The notes beneath the pieces were generated by a model that did not search any database, was not told the origin of the DNA, and saw only the letters and a list, made by a program, of their open reading frames with translations. This document shows positions 7,699 to 16,206 of a stretch of 34,960 bases of DNA, piece by piece. The stretch comes from an uncultured Bacillota bacterium (GTDB lineage Bacteria > Bacillota_I > Bacilli_A > RF39 > UBA660): the NCBI GenBank assembly GCA_947650795.1, contig CANSWR010000012.1:1-34960 (forward strand), written 5' to 3'. The position numbers and the translations under genes are program-made. Within the stretch, counting starts at the first letter, position 1. The number at the start of each line of letters is the position of its first letter.

Positions 7699-9651
7699 TT
7701 ACTCCTTTTCTATTACTAATATAAATGTACTGTTAGGTAATTTAACTACATTCATATTTTCATCATAGATACTAATTTTATTAAGTAAGTTTTCTTCGTA
7801 TCCATCTTGTAAGAATGCTTTAGAAAATATTACTTTATATCCACTTAAATTGTCTTCTATTAATTTTATATATTCTGTTGGTGTTAAATATCCAAATTGT
7901 TCTTTTACTTCAAGACTATAAGAATTTTCTCCCCAAGTATAAGTGTATAAAAATTCCATAGCGTCATTTACTAGCATTTTAACTTTATTTTCATCTATAC
8001 TAGTATAAGTGATTTTTCTGCCTTTAAAGTCTTTACAGTAATTATCTAATATATTTATATCATCTTTGTTAACAAATTGTATAATTCTATACGTATTTTC
8101 TGGTTCTGTTTTTATTCCATCTCTTATTATTATTCTTCCACCAGAAGTTAAAATACTATCTGCGCTTTTTAATGCTTTTGTAACAGTTTCTATATTAAAT
8201 TTATGACCATTATAAGGTATATAAGAATAAAGTTCGTGGATTATTGATGAATATATTATAGTATCTATTTCTCCAGTTTTAAAGTAATTATTTAAGTTTA
8301 GTGCATCTCCTTCAACTAATTTCCATTTGTGATTTTCACTTATTTGTTTTTTAGTTAATTCTTCTATTACGTTTTTAGAAATATCTATTCCACTTACTTT
8401 AACATCAGGAAGTGAGTTTTCTATTATATTCATCAAAGCTCCGCCACCTGGGCCAACATCAAGTACACTTTTTCCAGTTATAAAATCTACTAGTATTTTT
8501 TTACTGTTCATAGATGAATTCATTGTGTTCAAGTAATCTATCTCATTATAAAATCTATCATATTCATCTCTTCTAAATCCAAATAATTCATAAAGCATAT
8601 ATACAGCTTTATTATATAATGAATTTGATGTATAAGCTACTTCACAGAATTCTATTAGTTTTGCAGCTTGACGTGAAAATTTAAAGTTTATAGTTAATGT
8701 GTTGCCTAGTTTCTTTACTTCACATTTTACATGTACATTTTTCTTTACGTTTCCATTTACTAAATCTTCTATATTTAATTCTTTTAACATACATTCTAAT
8801 ATTCTTTTTCTGTAAATATTTATTGTTTTTTGTTTGTTATAGTCTAAATACATTTGTTTCATTATTGGAGAAAATGTAATATGAGATATTTCTTCATTAA
8901 CATAATTAGATATTATTAATAAGAGTTTAATTTGTTCGTCTATATCAAAGTCACTTAGAGCTGATTCGTAATACCATAGTTCGACTTGTTTAAATAAAAG
9001 AGTTAGTTTTTTATTTACTTCTTTATTTTCTAGTAATGTTGATGATATTTTCTTTTTTGAATTTAGTTTTTTTAATCTATCAATTACATTTATGGTCTCA
9101 TCCATATTATTATTTACTATTTTATCTATAGTTTTTAACACTTCTTTTTCTATGTTGTTATATATTTTTTCATTTACAGCACTTATTATACATTTATTTA
9201 AAACTATAAGTACTTCTTTTAATAAGTCTTTGCTAATTAATTTCTTTTCTATTAATTTGTAAAGTTCTTTATTGCTTGATAAATTTATTTCACCTCTTAT
9301 ATATTGCCCGACTAACCCATGAGTATTAATTAATACTCTTATTACTTCATCATAGTCTTTATTATCTAATACATATATTTCAGATGAAGCAATATTATGT
9401 ACATTTAGTGAAAAACCTTGCTCTTTCCATTTCTTTCTATCAGCTACATTTCCACATTTGGAAACATCACTCCATTTTAATGTCTCACTAACATAGTAAT
9501 ATACTTCTTTTGAGGTTTTTTCTTTTTCTAATATATTTAAACATTTCATTATATATTTATAGACTAGATTAGATTTGTTTGATTTTATGCTATCTAAGTG
9601 CTCATAATTATAATTTTTTTCTTTAGTTTCAGTTAAATATTTTTCCCACAT
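7699..9651 (-). CDS. Large SAM-dependent methyltransferase of unknown substrate in NAD operon
   Basis: 650 aa. ATG follows AAGGAGGAACATA, a very strong site. The N-terminal ~370 residues are mostly helical and unrecognised: lysine-rich, no membrane segment. A class I methyltransferase domain starts at ~385: motif I VLDVGPGGGALMNII binds SAM, motif II region VSGIDIS, then VEGDALNL and TIIYSSIIHELYSY. The C-terminal 150 residues keep a Rossmann-like pattern (GGRIIIRDG). It sits inside the NAD operon between pncC and nrtR with 3-20 nt gaps, so it is co-expressed with NAD synthesis. The substrate cannot be read from the sequence; a small molecule or protein target linked to pyridine nucleotides is only an inference from position. 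Confidence 0.75.
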   Translation of the reverse strand: MWEKYLTETKEKNYNYEHLDSIKSNKSNLVYKYIMKCLNILEKEKTSKEVYYYVSETLKWSDVSKCGNVADRKKWKEQGFSLNVHNIASSEIYVLDNKDYDEVIRVLINTHGLVGQYIRGEINLSSNKELYKLIEKKLISKDLLKEVLIVLNKCIISAVNEKIYNNIEKEVLKTIDKIVNNNMDETINVIDRLKKLNSKKKISSTLLENKEVNKKLTLLFKQVELWYYESALSDFDIDEQIKLLLIISNYVNEEISHITFSPIMKQMYLDYNKQKTINIYRKRILECMLKELNIEDLVNGNVKKNVHVKCEVKKLGNTLTINFKFSRQAAKLIEFCEVAYTSNSLYNKAVYMLYELFGFRRDEYDRFYNEIDYLNTMNSSMNSKKILVDFITGKSVLDVGPGGGALMNIIENSLPDVKVSGIDISKNVIEELTKKQISENHKWKLVEGDALNLNNYFKTGEIDTIIYSSIIHELYSYIPYNGHKFNIETVTKALKSADSILTSGGRIIIRDGIKTEPENTYRIIQFVNKDDINILDNYCKDFKGRKITYTSIDENKVKMLVNDAMEFLYTYTWGENSYSLEVKEQFGYLTPTEYIKLIEDNLSGYKVIFSKAFLQDGYEENLLNKISIYDENMNVVKLPNSTFILVIEKE

Positions 9652-9670
9652 TATGTTCCTCCTTAATTTT

Positions 9671-10147
9671 TTAAATTATTTCTTTTAATCTATTAACTAT
9701 AACATTTACTACTTTCTTTTTGTTTTCTCTACGATTTAAGTTATCTCCTATTATAATATCTTCATAGTAAATATCTTTTTCTTTATCATAAATACTTGTA
9801 TAAATGATATTGTTTTCTTTTCTCTCAGTTTCATCTTTTATAACGTCCATTTTCCCTGTTATTCCAACTCCATAATCACTACAAGCAAATTTTGAAATAG
9901 ACTTGCTCATTTCTCTTGCAACATTTGGACTATAGACAGTATATTTATCTATAGTTTCACTATTTACTCCCATTTTGATTTTATATTCACTTGAATATGT
10001 TACTGCACTAAATTTAAGTATATCACTGGCCCCGCTTATATTTGTTATTTCTGAGACTAGTTGTCCTCCAGTACAACTCTCCATTGTGGATATTGTTTTG
10101 TGATTTTCATCAAGTTTTCTTACAACTTCTGTCATCAATTCTTCCAT
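9671..10147 (-). CDS. pncC: CinA C-terminal-type nicotinamide-nucleotide amidase
   Basis: 158 aa from the ATG at 10147. This start is preferred over 10162 because GGAGG, inside the last codons of nadD, lies 7 nt upstream. It is the stand-alone amidase domain of CinA: STMESCTGGQLVSEIT with the conserved serine, ITNISGASDILKFSAVTYS, then YKIKMGV. PncC deamidates NMN to nicotinate mononucleotide, returning NMN to the NadD route. The family's usual GIAGPxGG loop is replaced by GITGKMDVIKDE, so the active-site rim differs from E. coli PncC. Placement directly after nadE and nadD supports the assignment; activity with NMN is not proven by sequence. Confidence 0.8.
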   Translation of the reverse strand: MEELMTEVVRKLDENHKTISTMESCTGGQLVSEITNISGASDILKFSAVTYSSEYKIKMGVNSETIDKYTVYSPNVAREMSKSISKFACSDYGVGITGKMDVIKDETERKENNIIYTSIYDKEKDIYYEDIIIGDNLNRRENKKKVVNVIVNRLKEII

Positions 10148-10151
10148 ATTT

Positions 10152-10712
10152 TTATCCTCCATATAAATTATTTTCTATTATATAATCTAAAACTTTTTTA
10201 TTTATTATGTCTTTTAATTGATTGTAGGAAGCAGTAGATATTAATTTTCTTATATTAGTTGAACTAATGTCTTTACTAGGTAAGTCACTCACTAATATAA
10301 AATTATCTTTTCCTTCTATATATTTACTAACATCTATATCATCTCTATTTATTACTAATATTTTGTTTTCAAGTATTTTGTCTATTTCTTTCCATAAATG
10401 TAGATTCACTAAGTTATCAGCGCCTATTATTAGGTAGTATTCGTCTTGTGCTTCTTTTTTTAGAGCATCTAAAACTTGATATGTGTATTCTAAATTGTTG
10501 TGTGTTGTGTCTATTATTATTTTTTCAGTTTCATAAAATTTTAGCATGTTTATTCTATCATTAATATTTATTAGGTTTTGTTTATCCCAATATCCAAGAG
10601 TTGGTATGACAATAACTTTATCAACTATATTGTTTTCTATAATATGTTTCACTATTGTCATATGTTGTTCATGAACTGGGTTAAAACTTCCTACATATAC
10701 TCCAACTCTCAT
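10152..10712 (-). CDS. nadD: Nicotinate-nucleotide adenylyltransferase
   Basis: 186 aa. Transfers AMP from ATP to nicotinate mononucleotide. The nucleotidyltransferase signature is visible as GSFNPVHEQHM (GxFxPxHxxH class) at residues 8-18. LIIGADNLVNLHLWKEID follows in the middle, and the C-terminal SSTNIRKLI is the second ATP-binding motif. Length is typical. It lies 11 nt after nadE, and its stop overlaps the ribosome binding site of pncC, so translation of the two is probably coupled. Confidence 0.95.
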   Translation of the reverse strand: MRVGVYVGSFNPVHEQHMTIVKHIIENNIVDKVIVIPTLGYWDKQNLININDRINMLKFYETEKIIIDTTHNNLEYTYQVLDALKKEAQDEYYLIIGADNLVNLHLWKEIDKILENKILVINRDDIDVSKYIEGKDNFILVSDLPSKDISSTNIRKLISTASYNQLKDIINKKVLDYIIENNLYGG

Positions 10713-10723
10713 TTTTTATTTAC

Positions 10724-11479
10724 CTATTTTCTATAAGTAGGAATGTTAAATTTATGCTTATTAGCACTATGTAGTTTTTCTATTTTTGCTGCTGTTTCTC
10801 CATCAACACTACTTTCATCTTCAATATATGAAGCAATATCTTTATATTTAACTCCTAGTTTGTCTTCATCAGTTTGGTTTGATAGTCCATCATTTGGTTT
10901 TTTATATAATACTTTTTCTGGAACTTTTAAGACTTCTCCTATTGCAATGACTTCATCAACTGTAAAGTCTGCGATTGGTGAAATATCATGTACAGAATCT
11001 CCTCCTTTTGTAAAGTACCCTACATATAATTCACATTTATTAGATGTTCCTGATACAAGATATGTTTTTCCTCTTACTGATGAGTATAATGCTGCTAAAT
11101 AGTATAGTGAAGCCATTCTTAATCTAGGTTTTAAGTTAATATCACTATTTTTTGTTTCTTCGTCTTTGAAGTTACCAAGTTCAGATAATTCTGTTTTAAA
11201 ACTATCAAATGCGTTTGTGATGTCAAAGTTTATTAATTCAAATCCATAATAGTCACTCACTAGCTTAGCATCACTTGCATCTTCTGGATTAGAGTGACAT
11301 GGTAGCGTCACACCTAGTACGTTTTCTTTTCCTAAAGCTTCAACAAATAGACCTGCAACTACTCCACTGTCTTTTCCTCCACTTATTCCAAGTATTACTC
11401 CTCCTAAATTATTTTTTTTATAATAATCTCTTATAAATTCTATAACTCTCTCAGTTTCTTTTTTTGCATCAAATTTCAT
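10724..11479 (-). CDS. nadE: Ammonia-dependent NAD synthetase
   Basis: 251 aa. Amidates deamido-NAD to NAD. P-loop GISGGKDSGVVAGLF near residue 32 binds the AMP intermediate; GTSNKCELYVGYFTKGGDS and HDISPIADF form the substrate pocket. There is no N-terminal glutaminase domain, so it uses free ammonia. Ribosome binding site GAGGGAA before the ATG. It is separated from the radical SAM gene by 64 nt, the largest gap inside the NAD operon after the pncA leader. Confidence 0.95.
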   Translation of the reverse strand: MKFDAKKETERVIEFIRDYYKKNNLGGVILGISGGKDSGVVAGLFVEALGKENVLGVTLPCHSNPEDASDAKLVSDYYGFELINFDITNAFDSFKTELSELGNFKDEETKNSDINLKPRLRMASLYYLAALYSSVRGKTYLVSGTSNKCELYVGYFTKGGDSVHDISPIADFTVDEVIAIGEVLKVPEKVLYKKPNDGLSNQTDEDKLGVKYKDIASYIEDESSVDGETAAKIEKLHSANKHKFNIPTYRK

Positions 11480-11543
11480 TTTATTTCCCTCTTTCTTTTT
11501 TTATTTTAGTTATTTAATTCCATTATGTTCTCTTTTGTTTATT

Positions 11544-12551
11544 TTAACATTTTTTTGTTAAAGTTTTAACATTTTCTTTTTCAAATTCTAAATTTCTTGA
11601 TATAAGTGCGTTTCCACATGTAATTCTATCTTTATCTTCTTCTTTACTTGGCACAAATACTATTACGTCCCATCCTTCTTTTATTAATGGTTCTTCAAAT
11701 TGACGATAAACGTCATATTCTTCATAAGATGTGGTAACATTGAAACCATTTTGTATAGCTTGGTGAGTTTCATGTATTGGTGTTAGTTTTACAATAAATT
11801 TATTTTTGTCAAATAGTCTACTTAATTCTTTTTCATCTATTATTGTATCTTTTGTAACTGCAAAGTTTAATGTGTACTTTCTTCCTTTTGGATATGGTAA
11901 TTTCTTACTTAGTTCACTGATTTGTTCTAAGCTTAAACTTAAATTATTAAATTGTTTCTTTCTTTGTTCTTCGTTTGTTGAATTTATACTAAATTGTAAT
12001 CCTGCTTCTCCATTATATATTTCATTTTTTATATAAACCCATTTTTGTATAAATTCTTCTAAATTTTTATTGTTTTTAGGTAACATGGTTGAGATTACTG
12101 GATGTATTGTTTCTGCTTTTATATATTCGTTTACTAAGTCTCTTAAGTCATACATCGCAAAATCCAAAACTTCTTTATTGAAAGTCGGTTCTCCCATTCT
12201 AGCAAAATGTACATTGAATCGTTTGGTATATTTTGTTTTTTCATGCTTTAATATAGTTTCTATTTGATAGTTTAATTCTTCTCTATTTACGTTTCCAAAG
12301 AATCCATATGTAGGACAGTCACAAAAACTACATTTCATTAAACATCCTTTTTGTGTACTAATAGTTGCTACCCATTTTTCACTTAAATCAACTGTTTGAT
12401 TTTCTACTCCATTTATTTCTTTAAAAAGCCCTAAAAAGTTTGCTTTTATATTGTTTTCTTTTCCATAGTCTCCTACTGTTAGGAATTCTAGCTGTAGTTC
12501 TCTATCTACATATATTTTACCTGTGTGAGTATTTATTATTTCCATTTTCAC
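11544..12551 (-). CDS. Radical SAM protein, RlmN-related
   Basis: 335 aa. GTG at 12551 is favoured: AAGGAG lies 6 nt upstream, while the ATG at 12545 would be 12 nt away. Radical SAM cluster motif C-x3-C-x2-C is seen in KGCLMKCSFCDCP at about residue 72. FARMGEPTFN resembles the GMGEP motif of RlmN, and a late Cys in DRITCGNAL sits where RlmN has its methyl-carrying cysteine. The RlmN family methylates adenine in rRNA and tRNA; this one is shorter and divergent, and sits in an NAD operon, so its substrate may differ. Not confidently RlmN itself. Confidence 0.75.
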   Translation of the reverse strand: MKMEIINTHTGKIYVDRELQLEFLTVGDYGKENNIKANFLGLFKEINGVENQTVDLSEKWVATISTQKGCLMKCSFCDCPTYGFFGNVNREELNYQIETILKHEKTKYTKRFNVHFARMGEPTFNKEVLDFAMYDLRDLVNEYIKAETIHPVISTMLPKNNKNLEEFIQKWVYIKNEIYNGEAGLQFSINSTNEEQRKKQFNNLSLSLEQISELSKKLPYPKGRKYTLNFAVTKDTIIDEKELSRLFDKNKFIVKLTPIHETHQAIQNGFNVTTSYEEYDVYRQFEEPLIKEGWDVIVFVPSKEEDKDRITCGNALISRNLEFEKENVKTLTKKC

Positions 12552-12553
12552 AT

Positions 12554-13144
12554 CTAACTCCTTAAGTATTTTTTTGATCTTTCTAGCGCTACTACGGCGT
12601 TTATATCTTCTATGTATCCCATTTCTATTAGACTTAAAGCTTCTTCATATGTACATTCAAAGGTTTCAACTTTTTCTCCTTTGTCAAAATGAGTTTGTCC
12701 TGTTTTCATGGCATTTAATCCTAGGAAATATTCTATTTTTGCAGCGGATACGCCTGTATCTTGATAAAAGCTTCCAAGTTCATAAATTTTTTGTGCTTCA
12801 TATCCTGTTTCTTCCATCAGTTCTCTAAGTGCTGCATGTAGATAGTATTCGCCTTCGTTTAAGTAACCAGCTGGTACTGATACTCCAACCGACTCAGAAG
12901 TAAATACTTTAGGTTCAACAGTTAAAATTACGTTTCCTTCAGTAGTTACTGGTAAAATTACTGATGAGTTGCCACTTGATGAATTTTTAAGTATTTTTTC
13001 TCTTCTGATTATTTCTCCACTTTTTAGTGTACAATTATACACTTCGGTACTTAAAAATTTACTTTCTATATTAAGTTTTTCATATTTTATAACTTTTAAA
13101 CTTTCTATTAAGTTATTTAATTCTTCCAATTTTTCTTTTCTCAT
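12554..13144 (-). CDS. Nudix hydrolase, ADP-ribose pyrophosphatase type
   Basis: 196 aa. Complete Nudix box GYLNEGE-x7-RELMEETGY around residue 105, with all acidic metal ligands, unlike the broken box in the NrtR-like protein. The preceding SVGVSVPAG and N-terminal beta region fit the ADP-ribose pyrophosphatase (NudF) group, which splits ADP-ribose to AMP and ribose 5-phosphate. That would recycle a product of NAD breakdown and could remove the NrtR ligand. Ribosome binding site AAGGAG 6 nt upstream. Its stop lies 2 nt from the radical SAM start. Confidence 0.85.
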   Translation of the reverse strand: MRKEKLEELNNLIESLKVIKYEKLNIESKFLSTEVYNCTLKSGEIIRREKILKNSSSGNSSVILPVTTEGNVILTVEPKVFTSESVGVSVPAGYLNEGEYYLHAALRELMEETGYEAQKIYELGSFYQDTGVSAAKIEYFLGLNAMKTGQTHFDKGEKVETFECTYEEALSLIEMGYIEDINAVVALERSKKYLRS

Positions 13145-13161
13145 AGTTATCTCCTTCTTTT

Positions 13162-14613
13162 TTATCTTTTTAATGTTCTTACTGCTTCTCTTTTTTCTTT
13201 TATCATGCTGGTTTTTAATTCTAGTAATGTTTCTGATAAATCAACTATGTATTTTTCTGGATTCATTAGTCTTGTTATTTCAGGATATAATGTTTCAAAT
13301 TCACTAATGCAGAAGTCTCTTCTATCTTTTAATGAAGGATTCTTATAAACTAGTTCTCCTCCTTCGAATATTGGTACTTGTAGTTTTCTTACTGTGTAAT
13401 TATTTATTTCTTTTTGTCTTTCAGGATGGATTGGATCTATTAGTGTGTACCCGTTTAAGTCTACTATTTCGTTATGTAGAGTTATTACATCTGCGATTGC
13501 TTTACCAGTATTTTTATCATAAAATCTATAAGGTGTTTTGAATCCAGGATTGATTGTCTTGATAGGATCTTCACTAATTTTAATTTTAGGGATATATTTT
13601 CCATCTTTTATTACACAAACTAGCTTGTATACACCTCCCATTAATGCCATAGGGGAAGCAATATTGTCTCCTACTCCAAAACTATCTATGCACGCTCCTT
13701 GTTGTATTAAGTCTCTTATTGTTTCTGCTTTTAATCCGTTTGATACGCAGATTTTTACATCTTGCAAGCCTTCACTGTCTAGTATTCTTCTTGCTTCTTT
13801 TGTTAGGTATGCTAAGTCTCCACTGTCTATTCTTATTCCGCCTGGATTGTATCCGTTTGGTATTAGGTATTCTTTCATTACTTTTATAGCATTAGGTAGT
13901 CCACTTCTTAGTGTGTCATATGTGTCTATTAGAAACACTGAGTCATTTGGATAAGTCTTTGCATATGCTAGGAATGCTTCATATTCGCTATCAAACATCT
14001 CAATAAATGAGTGCGCCATTGTTCCTAATGTTTTGCAGTTTTCTTCGTATCCAGTTTGTAAGTTTGATGTTCCAGCACATCCTCCTAAGTATCCATATTT
14101 ACTACTGTCAACTGAGGCATATATTCCGCTACTTCTTCTTGCTCCAAATTCCATCACAGCACGAGGACCTGCTTCGTTAACTATTCTTTTTGTAGCAGTT
14201 GTAATTAAACTTGCATGATTGAATGCTGCTAGTAAAGCTGTTTCTATTACTTGTGCCTCGATCGCATTTGCCCTTACTGTTATGATTGGTTCGTTTGGAA
14301 ATACCATTGTTCCATCAGGGATTGCCCATATATCTCCTGTAAATTTCATGTTTTTTAAGTATTTAAGCATGTTTTCTTTGAATCCTAGTTTTCTTAAGAA
14401 TTCTTTTTCGCTTTCTCCTATTCTAAAGTTTTTAATATAATCTATTATTTCGTCTAATCCTGCTGTGATGCTATATCCACTGTTTAATGGGTTTACTCTA
14501 TAAAATACATCAAATACTACTTTAGTATCTTGTAAATTATTATCCAAATATACTTGAGACATTGTGTATTCATATTGATCTGATACTAATGTTAAGTTTT
14601 CTCTATTTTTCAT
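13162..14613 (-). CDS. pncB: Nicotinate phosphoribosyltransferase
   Basis: 483 aa. Makes nicotinate mononucleotide from nicotinate and PRPP. Recognised from MEFGARRSSGIYAS, YGYLGGCAGTSNLQTGYEE, the RIDSGDLAYLTKEAR phosphoribosyl-binding segment and SFGVGDNI. AGGAGG precedes the ATG and overlaps the end of pncA; start and stop share one base (TAATG), so the two are coupled. PRPP for this step can come from the prs gene further upstream. Length typical of the Gram-positive enzyme. Confidence 0.95.
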   Translation of the reverse strand: MKNRENLTLVSDQYEYTMSQVYLDNNLQDTKVVFDVFYRVNPLNSGYSITAGLDEIIDYIKNFRIGESEKEFLRKLGFKENMLKYLKNMKFTGDIWAIPDGTMVFPNEPIITVRANAIEAQVIETALLAAFNHASLITTATKRIVNEAGPRAVMEFGARRSSGIYASVDSSKYGYLGGCAGTSNLQTGYEENCKTLGTMAHSFIEMFDSEYEAFLAYAKTYPNDSVFLIDTYDTLRSGLPNAIKVMKEYLIPNGYNPGGIRIDSGDLAYLTKEARRILDSEGLQDVKICVSNGLKAETIRDLIQQGACIDSFGVGDNIASPMALMGGVYKLVCVIKDGKYIPKIKISEDPIKTINPGFKTPYRFYDKNTGKAIADVITLHNEIVDLNGYTLIDPIHPERQKEINNYTVRKLQVPIFEGGELVYKNPSLKDRRDFCISEFETLYPEITRLMNPEKYIVDLSETLLELKTSMIKEKREAVRTLKR

Positions 14614-15212
14614 TATTTATTTCCTCCTAATGTTTTTACTAGTTTTATTCCTTCTTGTTTCATAATTTTATATGCTATTTCATTGTATTCATCTCTGTTG
14701 TGCCAAGGTGCATCGTATGTTTCAATTGAATCTTGTGGTACGACTATTTCTATATCATCATTCATTTGATCGAAGTAGTTCATTAGCGGTACTCCTAAAT
14801 CTGTATCACATAAGTCAGAACAGCATCCAGCTAATACGATTCTTTTTAGATTATGTTTTCTCATTATGTCTATGTCTCTTATAAATCCAGGTGCAAATAA
14901 TGCACTTCTTGAATTCTTCTTATATATCCTTGAGTTTAAACTATAAGGTAATAATTCATCTATTATTTCACTTTCCCATGTGCCATCTATACAATGTTCT
15001 GGGAATTTTTTAAATTCTGCACATCCTAGCTTATGAGCATCAGCTATAAAAGAAACATCTTTCTCAGGTGATGATTGGAATTCTTCTATTGTCCTTTTTA
15101 TTGGTTCGATTATATGTTGTATGTATGGGTCAGCTAATGCTCCTTTTTTCACAAATCCGTTTACCATGTCTACTATTAAAAGTAGTTCTTTAATTTTTTC
15201 TAATTCTTTCAT
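14613..15212 (-). CDS. pncA: Nicotinamidase, isochorismatase-fold hydrolase
   Basis: 199 aa. Hydrolyses nicotinamide to nicotinate. Catalytic triad visible: Asp in LLIVDMVNGF, Lys in IYKKNSRSALF, Cys in VLAGCCSDLCDTD; ADAHKLGCAEFKKFPEHC supplies the metal-site D and H residues. Strong ribosome binding site AAGGAGGAG. An operator-like palindrome at 15232-15254 lies just upstream of this site, so pncA may be controlled separately from the preceding orf134. Confidence 0.93.
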   Translation of the reverse strand: MKELEKIKELLLIVDMVNGFVKKGALADPYIQHIIEPIKRTIEEFQSSPEKDVSFIADAHKLGCAEFKKFPEHCIDGTWESEIIDELLPYSLNSRIYKKNSRSALFAPGFIRDIDIMRKHNLKRIVLAGCCSDLCDTDLGVPLMNYFDQMNDDIEIVVPQDSIETYDAPWHNRDEYNEIAYKIMKQEGIKLVKTLGGNK

Positions 15213-15231
15213 TTTTATCTCCTCCTTATTT

Positions 15232-15254
15232 GTTATTATCTTTTTGTTAATAAC
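15232..15254. promoter_or_regulatory. Operator-like site A (candidate NrtR site)
   Basis: Perfect arms GTTATTA and TAATAAC around a 9-nt centre. It fits the pattern TTATTA-N7-GTTAATA shared with 15688-15710 and, more weakly, 15784-15806. It lies between orf134 and pncA, next to the pncA ribosome binding site. No T-run follows, so it is not a terminator. Confidence 0.5.
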
Positions 15255-15268
15255 AACTTCTAAAAAAA

Positions 15269-15673
15269 TTAGTTTATTTTCTTACTTAATGAATTTACTT
15301 TACTTGCTTTTATTTTAATTCCTTTAAAATATGCTGTTTGCTCTTGATGCTCATTCATAAAGTATCCTACTGTTTGTGTTTCTATGCCTTCATCATATTT
15401 TAAACTTTCTAATGTGTATCCTTCACTTTCTAATAGTTCACTAAAAATATTAATTATTTTATCTTTACTAACTACTTCAGATACTTTTGTGTCTCTTCCC
15501 AATAATGTAACATTTTGTGTTATTGTAATTGTAGTTATACTGCTAAGCGTTCCATAAAAATCAAGTAACTCTTTTCTTGTTATTATACTTACATCAACAT
15601 TCTTTTGTTCTTTTTGTAAGTAATATGATTTAATAATATTTTTTAAATCTTCTTTTGAGTAAGTTATTTCCAT
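15269..15673 (-). CDS. Hypothetical protein, first gene of NAD operon
   Basis: 134 aa; ATG follows AAAGGAG. No signal peptide, membrane segment or motif that I recognise; soluble, charged, with an alternating pattern in the middle (SSITTITITQNVTLLG) suggesting beta strands. It is the first gene after the TTGACA/TATAAT promoter and the operator-like sites, 56 nt ahead of pncA, so it belongs to the NAD regulon by position. Function unknown. Confidence 0.7.
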   Translation of the reverse strand: MEITYSKEDLKNIIKSYYLQKEQKNVDVSIITRKELLDFYGTLSSITTITITQNVTLLGRDTKVSEVVSKDKIINIFSELLESEGYTLESLKYDEGIETQTVGYFMNEHQEQTAYFKGIKIKASKVNSLSKKIN

Positions 15674-15687
15674 AGTTTGTCTCCTTT

Positions 15688-15710
15688 CTTATTAATATTT
15701 TGTTAATATC
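15688..15710. promoter_or_regulatory. Operator-like site B (candidate NrtR site)
   Basis: TTATTA-N7-GTTAATA, in the leader between the NAD promoter and the orf134 start. It shares the pattern and the TTTTG centre with site A. Confidence 0.5.
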
Positions 15711-15751
15711 AAAGTCTATAATTTTTCAGGTTTTATGCACCTGTTATTAAC

Positions 15752-15780
15752 ATTATATTAAAAACATATAAAAATGTCAA
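15752..15780 (-). promoter_or_regulatory. Consensus sigma-A promoter of the NAD operon
   Basis: TTGACA (15775-15780), 17-nt spacer, TATAAT (15752-15757). A GTTATTAAC palindrome at 15743-15751 covers the expected start point, where a bound repressor would block initiation. Confidence 0.85.
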
Positions 15781-15783
15781 CTA

Positions 15784-15806
15784 CTTTTTAACAAAATATT
15801 AAAAAC
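15784..15806. promoter_or_regulatory. Operator-like site C (candidate NrtR site)
   Basis: Read on the minus strand it gives TTTTTA-ATATTTT-GTTAAAA, an inverted, slightly weaker copy of sites A and B. It sits just upstream of the -35 box. Confidence 0.4.
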
Positions 15807-15830
15807 ATTTTTTATAGTGTTTTTTTAGTC

Positions 15831-16140
15831 TACTCAAACAAAGTTATTGAGAAATTTGAAAAAATTGATAAATTTAGTAGCCACTATTATTCTAAATTAA
15901 GCCATGATTTTGATGCTGGATATAATATTCAAGTAATAGTATCAAGTGAAATTATTACAATATATGGAATACTTTAAGATAGAAGTGATTATTATACCTT
16001 TAATAGCATGAATGATTTATATTTTAAATACTATAATTAGTATCCTACAAGCATGTGCTGATGCTGGTTTCTAGTGGAAAAAGGCCACAAGATTTAAAAG
16101 ATGAAAAGTTTCCATTTCCTAAACAAAAACAACAAAAAAG
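15831..16140 (+). pseudogene. Decayed transposase fragment (IS1182-like)
   Basis: The plus strand encodes broken pieces that match a DDE transposase: KVIEKFEKIDKF, then HDFDAGYNIQVIVSSE, a stop, DRSDYYTFNSMNDLYF, another stop, and ACADAGF in a shifted frame. These follow the order seen in IS1182-type transposases: a PAYNxQ-like strand, then DRxDxxT, then the ADAGY region. Stops and frameshifts show it is dead. No start, no ribosome binding site and no clear terminal repeats survive. It fills the gap between the NAD promoter and the Fic gene and is the only trace of a mobile element in the window. Confidence 0.65.
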
Positions 16141-16180
16141 AAGCTGTCTGAAATTATTCATTTCTACTCGGCCCCTCATT
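16135..16180 (-). terminator. Repeated hairpin, copy 1, after the Fic gene
   Basis: Minus-strand stem-loop centred on GAAATGAATAATTTC with imperfect outer arms, followed by TTTTTTGTTG. It shares about 35 of 40 bases with the hairpin at 17349-17388. Probably terminates the Fic transcript. Confidence 0.55.
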
Positions 16181-16206
16181 TAATTCTTACTTAACACTTA
16201 CTTAAA

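Noticed and set aside
15231..15256. Terminator before pncA
   Set aside because: The hairpin has no following T-run on the minus strand and matches the operator-like motif instead.
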